NCBI GenBank assembly: GCA_009886755.1
Contig: QXYU01000009.1
Coordinates: 1-64,000, forward strand
DNA length: 64,000 nt
DNA from: Flavobacteriaceae bacterium
GTDB lineage: Bacteria > Bacteroidota > Bacteroidia > Flavobacteriales > Flavobacteriaceae
Direction: 5' to 3'
This document shows, piece after piece, positions 1-8,012 of the stretch. Under the pieces are notes generated by a model. That model did no database searches, was not told the origin of the DNA, and worked only from the letters and a program-made list of their open reading frames with translations. Position numbers and translations under genes: made by a program. Each line of letters starts with the position of its first letter. Position 1 is the stretch's first letter.

Positions 1-1
1 A

Positions 2-301
2 ACAAGTATTACCAAATCAATAGACAGGGTTTCCAATGAATATGTAAGTATCATTTTTGATTTCAGAAACAACAATACACTACTTGTTAGCATAAAAGTA
101 AAGGATGAAGAAGAAGAAGAAAATGAGCATATCCGATGGTAACTAAACAACAACAAAATATATATTGATGATTCGGATAATGACGATCTAAATGTTAAAA
201 TAAACAGTGGAGAAGGCTATTAGATTTTGGAAAACAAAAACCTAGTGAAATACGGTAAGGATGGAACTAAAGTGAATGGCGGTTCCCTAATTAGAATATA
301 G
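2..301 (+). pseudogene. Decayed C-terminal fragment of an unknown protein
   Basis: One reading frame running from base 2 to a TAG at 299-301 gives a continuous protein-like translation of about 100 codons that is broken by only two stops, TAA at 140-142 and TAG at 221-223. The segments between the stops are polar and beta-prone, with an acidic run of five Glu after residue 38 and then Asp/Asn-rich strands ending in a Lys/Gly-rich tail, as in small Bacteroidota lipocalin-like or secreted proteins. I do not recognise the family. The 5' part lies outside the window. The reading as a pseudogene rests on frame continuity across the stops, so a chance open frame remains possible. Confidence 0.4.
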
Positions 302-318
302 TATCACCGATGTGATAC
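301..318. promoter_or_regulatory. Perfect 7-bp inverted repeat, operator or weak terminator stem
   Basis: GTATCAC (301-307) and GTGATAC (312-318) are exact reverse complements around the spacer CGAT. It starts on the last base of the decayed gene's stop codon. There is no T-run after it, so it is a poor intrinsic terminator; an operator or RNA stem are alternatives. Confidence 0.35.
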
Positions 319-393
319 ACGGAGAGTTATAATACACAATCTGCGTCCTGTTAATTTACAAAAACATCCCTTTTTGGCGTTTTTAATTTTCCT

Positions 394-411
394 TTTTAGA
401 TTTATCTAAAA
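394..411. promoter_or_regulatory. 8-bp inverted repeat upstream of the small membrane protein gene
   Basis: TTTTAGAT (394-401) and ATCTAAAA (404-411) are exact reverse complements separated by two T bases. It lies 48 bases before the called TTG start and just before the in-frame stop at 414-416. It could be an operator or the base of a transcript hairpin; it is AT-rich, so chance is not excluded. Confidence 0.3.
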
Positions 412-458
412 TTTAAGACCCCATAGAAACACTTAACAAAAACTGGTTTGCTTTTACT

Positions 459-710
459 TTGGTTGCCGTAATCTTCGGTCTCCTAGGATTTTTATTAGGA
501 CGTCAAGCCAATTCAACAAAAAAATGCGCTCAAATGAGCACCTCAAAATGCCACTCGGATGGGACTGCTCAAATGCCACATGCCACAATGATGAAAATGA
601 TGGGAGAGGACGGACTAATCATTATCCCGGAAGGTCATGAGAACATCGAAAACATTGACATCAAGGAAGAGACTGGTAAAGACGTGAAAAACGTATTGAA
701 GTACGCTTAA
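459..710 (+). CDS. Small single-pass membrane protein of unknown function
   Basis: The 83-residue frame starts with a hydrophobic segment (residues 1-14, ending LLGR) followed by a polar Met/His/Cys-containing tail, so it looks like a one-span inner-membrane protein with a soluble C-terminus. The called TTG start probably removes real N-terminal residues: the frame stays open upstream to a stop at 414-416 and encodes a natural-looking N-terminus (IETLNKNWFAFT) beginning at an ATA codon at 423-425, with no ATG available. Either TTG 459 is used or a former ATG has become ATA. It is convergent with the quinone oxidoreductase downstream. I do not recognise the family; Cys and Met/His residues in the tail (CAQMSTSKCHSD) could bind metal, which is inference only. 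Confidence 0.6.
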   Translation: MVAVIFGLLGFLLGRQANSTKKCAQMSTSKCHSDGTAQMPHATMMKMMGEDGLIIIPEGHENIENIDIKEETGKDVKNVLKYA

Positions 711-736
711 AAGGCAAGAAAAACTAGCCCCAAAAA

Positions 737-1714
737 CTAGTGACAAGCCACGACAAGTTTTCCTTTCACTTTTCGCGCCATCATCTCTTCCAATGCTTTA
801 GAAGTCTGGTCTAGGGGGTACACCGCGTGAATATGAGGGATGATTTTCCCCTCGGTCTGCCATTGCATTAACTGCATGGTATTAATCAAATTTTCGTTGG
901 GAAACTGCATCGCCCAAGAACCCCAAAAAACACCCACAATCGCGCAGGATTTTAGCAATGGAATGTTAAGCGGTATTTTAGGGATTTCTCCAGCAGCAAA
1001 TCCGACAACCAAATACCGACCTTCCCAAGCCATGGCGCGTAAGGCTGGTTCGGCAAAATGATCTCCTACCGGGTCATAGATTACATTGGCACCCTTGCCA
1101 TCAGTGAGTTCTTTGATTCGGGTTTTGAGATCTTCCTCCGTGTACTGAATCACTTCATCGGCTCCTTGTTCACGGCAAAAAGCAAGTTTTTCTTTGGTAG
1201 AAGCGCACGCAATAACACGGGCGCCCATTAATTTCCCTAATACGATGGCCGCTGAGCCAACCCCACCAGAAGCACCCAAAACAACCAAAGTCTCCCCTGC
1301 TTTGAGTTGAGCTCTGTCTTTTAGAGCGTGATAAGAAGTCCCAAAAGTCATTAAAAAAGAAGCCGCAACTTCATCAGACATACTAGAAGGCTTTGGAAAA
1401 ACACTCTTACTTGGAACTGCAACGTACTGCGCCAACCCTCCGTAAGGAAGTAAACCAAAAACTGGATCGCCCACTTTCAGGTGTTTTACCGCAGTGCCTA
1501 CAGCTTCAATTTCTCCTGCAATATCACTTCCCGGAGTAAAAGGAACAGGAGGTTTGAATTGGTATTTCCCCTGAATAATCAGCGTATCTGGAAAATTCAG
1601 GCTACAGACATTTACTTTTACAACCACTTCTTTTTCTCGCGGCTCGGGTTTTGGACACTCAAGATATTGAAGCGCAGAAGGAGGCCCCAATTTTTCACAT
1701 ACGATTGCTTTCAT
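737..1714 (-). CDS. NADPH:quinone oxidoreductase family protein (zinc-independent MDR)
   Basis: A 325-residue medium-chain dehydrogenase/reductase. It has the N-terminal GroES-like fold with the PGSDIAGEIEAVG signature (about residues 61-73) and a Rossmann domain with GASGGVG at about 147-153 for NADPH. It lacks the Cys-rich structural zinc lobe and the catalytic zinc Cys/His set of alcohol dehydrogenases, which places it with quinone reductases or acryloyl-CoA/enoyl reductase relatives. The likely role is cytosolic NADPH-dependent reduction of quinones or enones; the substrate cannot be told from sequence. It follows the DsrE-like gene on the same strand after 29 bases, so the two may share a transcript. 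Length is normal for the family. Confidence 0.88.
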   Translation of the reverse strand: MKAIVCEKLGPPSALQYLECPKPEPREKEVVVKVNVCSLNFPDTLIIQGKYQFKPPVPFTPGSDIAGEIEAVGTAVKHLKVGDPVFGLLPYGGLAQYVAVPSKSVFPKPSSMSDEVAASFLMTFGTSYHALKDRAQLKAGETLVVLGASGGVGSAAIVLGKLMGARVIACASTKEKLAFCREQGADEVIQYTEEDLKTRIKELTDGKGANVIYDPVGDHFAEPALRAMAWEGRYLVVGFAAGEIPKIPLNIPLLKSCAIVGVFWGSWAMQFPNENLINTMQLMQWQTEGKIIPHIHAVYPLDQTSKALEEMMARKVKGKLVVACH

Positions 1715-1743
1715 TCGAATTGTTTAAATGATCATTCTATCAA

Positions 1744-2322
1744 TTAGGGCATTAAAATGTAGCCCTTTTTTTGGTAATTAGCCACAACTGTGAGCGCTGA
1801 TAAGGCAGCCTTAACATTCGGATGCAACTGATCCAAGGGGTAGGATCGGGCAATCATTGCTTGGGAACACACAAAAAAGCGTACTTTATGCTGAGCCAAG
1901 ATCTCCAACAGTTTAACATCAGGGTTGTTTTTTTGAAACAACGATTGATAGGCTTCATTCGACAGAGCCATTTTGGTCGCGCCACCATGCAAAGCCACAA
2001 CAATCTCAATATTTTCTTGGGGAACACTAGAGGCGGCAAGCAAATTCAAAGTGCGAGCCACGCGCCATAAGCTACGATTGGCTCCGCCTTTTCTAGCTTC
2101 GGACGTGATGTCAAAAAGTAGTTGGTACCGTTCCTCGGCAGCAAAAGGCTCCGCAATCTCTTCTGAAAACTGAATACCACCGTAGCCTTTAATCAAAGGA
2201 TATTCCCATTGCTGGGCAAAAACCAATAGTGGAAATAACAAAAGAAAAACAAGCGCATCAGTCCGCTTTCTTTTTTTTGTCCCTGGACGGACTATCTTGT
2301 AGGCGTAATTGGAATGTATCAT
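1744..2322 (-). CDS. Exported DsrE/DsrF-like family protein
   Basis: The C-terminal 150 residues match the DsrE/F-like fold: a strand reading YQLLFDIT, a helix with ARTLNLL, then IEIVVALHGGAT (the usual 'vvvHG' strand), and FFVCSQAM, whose Cys sits where DsrE proteins carry their conserved Cys. Ahead of this is a basic stretch (KKRKR) and a hydrophobic run ending FAQ, so a Sec signal peptide and periplasmic location are likely. I chose the ATG at 2322 because the upstream ATG adds residues unlike a signal peptide; even so about 20 odd residues precede the KKRKR, and no in-frame ATG, GTG or TTG lies closer. DsrE proteins handle sulfur; the divergent TsdA-like cytochrome next door supports a sulfur link by inference. 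Confidence 0.75.
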   Translation of the reverse strand: MIHSNYAYKIVRPGTKKRKRTDALVFLLLFPLLVFAQQWEYPLIKGYGGIQFSEEIAEPFAAEERYQLLFDITSEARKGGANRSLWRVARTLNLLAASSVPQENIEIVVALHGGATKMALSNEAYQSLFQKNNPDVKLLEILAQHKVRFFVCSQAMIARSYPLDQLHPNVKAALSALTVVANYQKKGYILMP

Positions 2323-2334
2323 AGTATCGAAACT

Positions 2335-3342
2335 ATGGATTTTTATAACAAGAATACCGTCGTTCAAAAATTAATTCTTGGGATTCGGAACCTAAGCGCA
2401 CTGCTTGTCCTTATCCTTACAGGGGTTTTTATATGGCTTATAATACCTACAAATCAGAAGGTGTCTGATTTAAGAATGGCGGAAAACCCATGGCCAATTG
2501 CTTCCTTTATCGAAGCTACAAACCCTACTATTGAGGTGCGAAAGGGGTACCAGCTTTTGACAACAGAGGCCTCCCGTTGGGAATCTTCCAAAGGCCTATC
2601 GTCCAATCGCCTTGCTTGCACCAATTGTCATTTAAATGCGGGTACTCAGAATGGTGCTGCTTCTTTTTTAGGGGTCACAAGCCGCTACCCAAAATTCAGT
2701 GGTCGAGATGGTAAAATAAGTGATCTGGCAGATCGTATCAACGGTTGCATGGAACGGAGCATGAACCGCAAGCCACTAAACAAAAATAGCCCCAAAATGA
2801 CTGCTATGCTGGCCTATATGCAATGGCTCGATCAAAACTATACAACCTTAGAACCGCATCAGGCTGGATTTGTGCCAATCCGAATTCCCAATCGTGCGGT
2901 AGATCTCCAAAATGGAGCTGTTCTGTATCAACAAAAATGTGCGTTATGCCATGGTCAACAAGGTGAAGGGATCCAAACACAAGGTCGGTATCAGTATCCT
3001 CCTCTCTGGGGAAAAGAAGCCTATAACGAAGGAGCAGGAATGCATCGAATACTAACCGCCGCAGCCTTTATTAAAGCGAATATGCCTTATCTAGAGGCTC
3101 ACTGGAAACAACCCAAACTCAGTGACGAAGAAGCCTTTGACCTAGCCGGTTATATCAATAGTCAAAAGCGTCCATCGCTCAAAAAAACAAAATATGACTA
3201 CCCTGAAAATTTTCGGAAACCAGTTTCAACACCCTACGGACCTTGGGTGGATCCCTTTAGTGCCGAACAACACAAATACGGTCCTTTCCCTCCTATCATT
3301 CAATTTTATCAAAAGACGTTCAATACAAGAAAAAAGTATTAA
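2335..3342 (+). CDS. tsdA: Membrane-anchored dihaem cytochrome c, thiosulfate dehydrogenase (TsdA) type
   Basis: From the ATG at 2335 the protein has 335 residues: one N-terminal membrane span (about 20-36) and two c-type haem sites, CTNCH at 95-99 and CALCH at 202-206. Between them is RINGCMERSMN (135-145), the hallmark segment of TsdA, in which the Cys (138 here) is the known distal ligand of haem 1. TsdA enzymes oxidise thiosulfate to tetrathionate, or run the reverse reaction, in the periplasm. An in-frame ATG at 2314 would add seven residues but overlaps the divergent DsrE-like gene; the later ATG is preferred. Direction of catalysis and electron partner are not visible. Only 12 bases separate it from the divergent start. 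Confidence 0.8.
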   Translation: MDFYNKNTVVQKLILGIRNLSALLVLILTGVFIWLIIPTNQKVSDLRMAENPWPIASFIEATNPTIEVRKGYQLLTTEASRWESSKGLSSNRLACTNCHLNAGTQNGAASFLGVTSRYPKFSGRDGKISDLADRINGCMERSMNRKPLNKNSPKMTAMLAYMQWLDQNYTTLEPHQAGFVPIRIPNRAVDLQNGAVLYQQKCALCHGQQGEGIQTQGRYQYPPLWGKEAYNEGAGMHRILTAAAFIKANMPYLEAHWKQPKLSDEEAFDLAGYINSQKRPSLKKTKYDYPENFRKPVSTPYGPWVDPFSAEQHKYGPFPPIIQFYQKTFNTRKKY

Positions 3343-3345
3343 CCA

Positions 3346-4014
3346 TCAGGGCAAGTCCCAAAAGAGTATCGTAAACCAAATATTTTTTGCCAGCACTCCA
3401 TAATTTTTATTAACGGAGGTTCGCTGGTATCCGGTCTGAAGACGCAGGTTGGGTTTTAGCTTTTTACTAAATCCGATATAACTCCAATTTTGATTGAATA
3501 ATACGGGAAAGCTATTGCTAAAGTTCAAGAAAGTTTCGTTGTAAGCGATCAAACGAATTCCACCCTTATTAAGGGGGATGTTAAACCCATTTCGGAATCG
3601 TAATCGTGTACTGAAATCAACCGTTCCGGAGTCAATCCAGCGATGTTCTGCTCGAATCCAACCAAAAAGATTGATTCGTCGGGTAATGGGATAGCTAACG
3701 AACAACTGCTCCCAAAGGTTGTTTTCATTTACTTTGCTAGCCCCTACTCCATTACTGATAAACGTGTACCCAACAGATAGGGTTGCGTTTTTAGATATCT
3801 TTCTTCGGAAAGAAGGACGAATTAAAATTTGATCTTGTATTCCGTAAAATTCCTTTGTACGATAATGTGTCTCCAGCAGCAAACTATTGCTAGCCGTTAG
3901 GGAATAGCTTGTAAACAAAGCATTCCAGGCATTGTATTGTTGTTGTTCTTGTGCATGGACTCGAATACCAAAAGCCATAAACAACAACGCTAAAATTCCA
4001 ATGGTTTTTCTCAC
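3346..4014 (-). CDS. DUF2490 outer-membrane-type beta-barrel protein
   Basis: After a signal peptide ending VHAQ the chain is a series of amphipathic beta strands rich in Tyr, Arg and Asn (TLSVGYTFI, LRFRNGFNIPL, LRLQTGYQRT) and ends in an aromatic-rich strand, ILFWDLP, consistent with an outer-membrane barrel. The family is DUF2490, common in Bacteroidota and of unknown role. I prefer the GTG at 4014-4012 (MRKTIGIL when read as start), because it gives a clean signal peptide and lies one base after the rmuC stop; the longer frame from 4065 overlaps rmuC by about 50 bases. It is therefore probably translated together with rmuC. Confidence 0.75.
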   Translation of the reverse strand: MRKTIGILALLFMAFGIRVHAQEQQQYNAWNALFTSYSLTASNSLLLETHYRTKEFYGIQDQILIRPSFRRKISKNATLSVGYTFISNGVGASKVNENNLWEQLFVSYPITRRINLFGWIRAEHRWIDSGTVDFSTRLRFRNGFNIPLNKGGIRLIAYNETFLNFSNSFPVLFNQNWSYIGFSKKLKPNLRLQTGYQRTSVNKNYGVLAKNIWFTILFWDLP

Positions 4015-4015
4015 T

Positions 4016-5305
4016 CTATTCAGTTTTATTGGGGAGTCCCAAAGGGTTTTCATCTTCTGCATCACCTCGGTCTAGAGTTTCCACCTTCCGTAGTTTGGAA
4101 AGCATCATTTTTGTCCGTGTAGTTACCAGTTTATTAATTTCTTGATCGGCCTCACTGATTTTCTTTTGGGCTTTTTCCAATACCCCTCCGAACATTTGAA
4201 ATTCTTTCTTGACAGCAGCCAATATCTGCCAGACCTCACTACTTCGTTTTTGAATCGCGAGGGTTCTAAAGCCCATCTGCAAGCTATTGAGCATCGCTGC
4301 TAAGGTTGTAGGGCCTGTGATTACGATTTTAGACTCACGTTGCAATTGCGCAATCAAATCGGGATGGCGAACCACCTCAGCGTATAAACCTTCTATAGGT
4401 AAAAACAGAATCCCAAAATCAGTTGTATGGGGTGGATCAATATATTTCTGAGAAATGTCTCGAGCAAACTTTTTGATACTTTGCAGCAGTGCGCGAAGTG
4501 TGGTTTCTATCAGAACCGGATCACCATTTTCATAGGCTGACTGAAGGCGGATATAATCTTCCTGTGGAAACTTAGCATCTATGGGCAAATAGACGGGGCT
4601 TTCCCCATCGCTTTTTCCGGGGAGCTTCAATGCAAATTCGACAATAGCATCCGATCCTTTTTTGGTTTTGACATTGGTTTCGTATTGCTCAGGGGCAAGA
4701 ATCTGTTCCAATATATTGCCCAGCTGGATTTCTCCTAACACTCCTCGGGTCTTGACATTACTCAATACTTTCTTCAAATCGCCCACACCGGCAGCAAGGG
4801 TCTGCATTTCACCCAATCCTTTTTGAACTCGCAAGAGTTGTTGGGTAACAATTTCAAAAGATTTTCCTAAACGTTCCTCTAGGGTTTTATGGAGTTTTTC
4901 ATCCACGGTTTCCCGCATTTTTTCCAAGCGCAGTTCCGTCGTTTTCACCAATTCGTCTTGCTTTTGGCTCATTGCCTCAAACTTTTGCTTTTGCAATTCA
5001 TTAAAGGCCTGTACATTCTTAGAAAAAGCGTCCTGAAAATCTTTCAGGGTTGTGCGTTGCTCTTCACGATCTTCCTTGGCTTTTTTGGCAATCGTTTCAA
5101 TCAAACGATCAAGGCTTTGGCTAAGCTCCAACCGGTTTTCCCGCAGATTGCGTTGTAGTTCTTCTCGGTTTTTGGCAAATTCTTCTCGCAATTTTTCTTG
5201 AAGCTCCTGCCCAGAATGGGGGGACGGCTTGCGAAATACGAGAAAAAGCACCAATCCTAAATTGACCACTGACACCAAAACCCACAGAAGCTCCATAGCT
5301 AACAC
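4016..5305 (-). CDS. rmuC: DNA recombination protein RmuC
   Basis: A 429-residue protein with an N-terminal membrane span (about residues 3-22), a long coiled coil rich in Glu, Lys and Gln (about 30-160), and the RmuC nuclease-like domain (about 180-390) with signatures such as KTRGVLGEIQLGNILEQIL, YLPIDAKFPQEDY and FLPIEGLYAEV. RmuC limits recombination at inverted repeats in Escherichia coli; its exact biochemistry is unsettled, although the domain resembles PD-(D/E)XK nucleases. Length and domain order are normal. The stop codon is followed after one base by the likely start of the DUF2490 gene. Confidence 0.93.
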   Translation of the reverse strand: MLAMELLWVLVSVVNLGLVLFLVFRKPSPHSGQELQEKLREEFAKNREELQRNLRENRLELSQSLDRLIETIAKKAKEDREEQRTTLKDFQDAFSKNVQAFNELQKQKFEAMSQKQDELVKTTELRLEKMRETVDEKLHKTLEERLGKSFEIVTQQLLRVQKGLGEMQTLAAGVGDLKKVLSNVKTRGVLGEIQLGNILEQILAPEQYETNVKTKKGSDAIVEFALKLPGKSDGESPVYLPIDAKFPQEDYIRLQSAYENGDPVLIETTLRALLQSIKKFARDISQKYIDPPHTTDFGILFLPIEGLYAEVVRHPDLIAQLQRESKIVITGPTTLAAMLNSLQMGFRTLAIQKRSSEVWQILAAVKKEFQMFGGVLEKAQKKISEADQEINKLVTTRTKMMLSKLRKVETLDRGDAEDENPLGLPNKTE

Positions 5306-5663
5306 ATCTTTTTGTTGACAGTAAAAATAATGGAATAAGTGGTATTAAGAAAGTTCATAAAAGGCATTTAATTCCACGACTGTGAATTCGTACCCAACGG
5401 AGTACCGCCACAACAACAAACTACATTCTTAAAATATGAATCTTCAAAAGGGGCCTATATAAGGACTGACTGTCCACAAGCCTTCATCTTTTTTTCCTAA
5501 AAAGAAGATTGTTTTATCGGGGGCCCTTAGGCGCCTACACAATAACTAAATAATTCTTTCCACCAACGCATCTCAATCATTTTTATATTATTATAACTGT
5601 CTCAACTCCATTTTATTGCATAGCATTTATTTTTTTTTGTTTCTTTAGTCGAAAGAAATCAAA
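5306..5663. other. 358-base intergenic region before the sugar cassette
   Basis: No open frame here looks coding. It must hold the rmuC promoter (minus) and the sugar-porter promoter (plus), but I find no clean TTG/TAnnTTTG pair for either. A 10-bp perfect palindrome, TAGGCGCCTA, lies at 5528-5537, next to a GGGCCC at 5521-5526, and could be a binding site for a sugar-responsive regulator; that is inference. The last 80 bases are very T-rich. Confidence 0.4.
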
Positions 5664-7004
5664 ATGAAAAAAACACTCCTCTGGTCTATAACCGCTGCAA
5701 TTGCAGGCTTTTTATTTGGCTTTGACACTGTGGTCATCTCGGGTGCCAACCAACCCGTAAAGGAATTGTGGCAATTGAGTCCTTTATTTCATGGCACCTT
5801 TATAATGTCTATGGCTCTTTGGGGTACGGTCATTGGTTCCTTGATGGGAGGCTATCCTGTTCAGCGCTTTGGTCGTAAAAAAACGCTATTCTGGATTGGA
5901 CTACTCTATTTGGTTTCTGCCTTGGGCTCGGCCTTGGCACCGGATCCTTATATTTTTTCATTCATGCGATTTATCGGTGGTTTGGGTGTGGGGGCTTCTT
6001 CGGTCGCCGTCCCGGTGTATATATCAGAAATTTCATCGGCAGAAAGTCGTGGACAATATGTAGCCCTCTATCAGTTTAACCTTGTCTTTGGAATCTTCAT
6101 TGCATTTTTGTCCAACTATCTCCTCGATGGAATGGGTGGTGCCAGTGATTGGCGTTTTATGTTGGGTGTGGAAGCCCTTCCCGCCTTAGTCTATTGTATT
6201 TTGGTACTCAGAGTACCGGAAAGCCCTCGTTGGCTGATTCTATCAAAAAAAAATGATGCAGAAGGACTTCGAATTCTCAATTTTATTTATTCCGATACCG
6301 AAGCCCAACAAAAAGTCAATGAAATTAAAAATTCGGAAACGGTTCAAACAACAACCGAATCCCTATTTCAAAAAAAATATAGTCGAGTCTTAGGACTGGC
6401 TTTTATGTTAGCATTTTTCAATCAATGGTCGGGAATTAATTTTGTTCTCTACTATGCCCCTGAAATACTCGAACGCTCTGGTTTGGCATCCCAAGAGTCA
6501 CTGTTCAGCTCCATTTCCATTGGCACAATCAATTTGATTTTCACTATTATCGGTGTTCGCTTAATTGATACCCTCGGAAGACGGCAACTGATGACCATTG
6601 GATCCATCGGGTATGTGATTAGTTTGGCTTTGGTCGCTTGGTGTTTTTACTCCCAAGCAGAACCCACCCTTCTCATTAGTTTCATCCTTCTTTTTATTGC
6701 TTCTCATGCCATTGGACAGGGAGCCGTAATTTGGGTATTTATTTCTGAAATTTTTCCCAACAAAGTACGAGCCTATGGCCAAGCCTGGGGAACGGGCGTT
6801 CACTGGGTTTTTGCAGCCATCATAACACTTATCACCCCTTTGTTTTTGGATCAAAAAGAGGGTTTTTTTGGTGACAATCCCTGGCCTATTTTTGCCTTCT
6901 TCTCCTTTATGATGTTGGGGCAATTGCTGTGGACACGATTCCGAATGCCGGAAACCAAAGGAGTTTCCCTAGAAGACCTAAGCAAAAAACTCATTAAAGA
7001 ATAG
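5664..7004 (+). CDS. MFS sugar transporter, sugar-porter family
   Basis: A 446-residue, 12-span major facilitator. Sugar-porter signatures are all present: GFLFGFDTVVISGA in helix 1, RFGRKKT in the loop between helices 2 and 3, PESPRWLI before the central loop, a shortened central loop, QQ-less FNQWSGINFVLYYAP in helix 7, LGRRQLM in the loop between helices 8 and 9, and PETKGVSLEDL at the end. It should import a hexose or pentose with a proton at the inner membrane. The gene 30 bases downstream is a fructokinase-like kinase, so fructose (free or released from sucrose or mannitol) is the best guess. The N-terminus MKKTLLWSI is natural and the start is secure. Confidence 0.9.
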   Translation: MKKTLLWSITAAIAGFLFGFDTVVISGANQPVKELWQLSPLFHGTFIMSMALWGTVIGSLMGGYPVQRFGRKKTLFWIGLLYLVSALGSALAPDPYIFSFMRFIGGLGVGASSVAVPVYISEISSAESRGQYVALYQFNLVFGIFIAFLSNYLLDGMGGASDWRFMLGVEALPALVYCILVLRVPESPRWLILSKKNDAEGLRILNFIYSDTEAQQKVNEIKNSETVQTTTESLFQKKYSRVLGLAFMLAFFNQWSGINFVLYYAPEILERSGLASQESLFSSISIGTINLIFTIIGVRLIDTLGRRQLMTIGSIGYVISLALVAWCFYSQAEPTLLISFILLFIASHAIGQGAVIWVFISEIFPNKVRAYGQAWGTGVHWVFAAIITLITPLFLDQKEGFFGDNPWPIFAFFSFMMLGQLLWTRFRMPETKGVSLEDLSKKLIKE

Positions 7005-7033
7005 CCACTCTCTGATTAATATAGGACTGCGAA

Positions 7034-7924
7034 ATGAATACAAAAAAGGCGATCTGTTTTGGTGAAATCCTGTGGGATCTTTTTCCTAGTGGGAAAAAAA
7101 TCGGAGGAGCTCCCCTCAATGTTGCCTTTCGAATGACCCAACTCGGTATTCCGACCACTATGATCAGTGCCATTGGGTCCGATGCCTTGGGAGAAGATCT
7201 ACAACAAGCTGTTGCTGAAAAAGGTGTGGCCACAATGCTTCAAAAAAAGAAATCCTTTCCTACAGGAACCGTGGATGTGAGCCTAAACACAATGGGGTCG
7301 GCTCAGTACACCATTCCAATGCCTGTAGCTTGGGATCATATCAGCTATAACACTGCCATCGAAAAAAAGGTCCAAGAGGCCGATTGTTTTGTCTTTGGCA
7401 GCTTGGTCGCTCGAAGTCCAGAATCCAAAGAAACCTTGCAAAGATTGTTTCCCCTAGCCTCCTACAAAGTTTTTGATTTGAACCTGCGAAAACCTCATTA
7501 CAACCCAACCGAACTATTGGAATGGATGCAGCAAGCCGATCTGATCAAATGCAATGAGGAAGAATTGGCAGAGCTCGTTCGTGAATACGGTAGCAACGCC
7601 TCCGATATTGAACAACAAGTCGCTTTTTTGGCAGCACACACAAACAGTTCTCAACTATGCATCACACTAGGAAGCAATGGGGCTCTATGGTATGAAAACC
7701 AAAGTTTTTTGTATCAATCAGGTTTTTCGATTAAGGTAAAAGATACCGTTGGAGCCGGAGACAGCTTTTTAGCTACGCTCCTTAGCGGCATTCTTACAGA
7801 TCAACCCATGTCAGACAATCTCCAAAACGCCTGTGCAATCGGTGCATTGGTAGCCTGTAAAGTCGGAGCCAATCCAACCATCAACCCAACAGAATTGATA
7901 AACCTTACCTCTAATGGTTCATGA
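7034..7924 (+). CDS. PfkB-family carbohydrate kinase, probable fructokinase
   Basis: A 296-residue ribokinase-fold enzyme. The N-terminal CFGEILWDLFPSG with the following GGAPLNVAF is the pattern of bacterial fructokinases, and the C-terminal DTVGAGDSF (about residues 238-246) carries the catalytic Asp and anion hole. LNLRKPHY and KCNEEE match the middle of the family. It should phosphorylate fructose at C6 with ATP in the cytosol. It follows the sugar porter by 30 bases and is probably cotranscribed, which supports uptake followed by trapping. A different ketose or an aminosugar cannot be ruled out. Confidence 0.85.
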   Translation: MNTKKAICFGEILWDLFPSGKKIGGAPLNVAFRMTQLGIPTTMISAIGSDALGEDLQQAVAEKGVATMLQKKKSFPTGTVDVSLNTMGSAQYTIPMPVAWDHISYNTAIEKKVQEADCFVFGSLVARSPESKETLQRLFPLASYKVFDLNLRKPHYNPTELLEWMQQADLIKCNEEELAELVREYGSNASDIEQQVAFLAAHTNSSQLCITLGSNGALWYENQSFLYQSGFSIKVKDTVGAGDSFLATLLSGILTDQPMSDNLQNACAIGALVACKVGANPTINPTELINLTSNGS

Positions 7925-8012
7925 AAGGTTCGTTTCTGCATACGATAATAGTGCCTATTTAGAATTTGGTATTTTACATCTTATTTCAATCGCATTTGAT
8001 AAATCGTGATTC

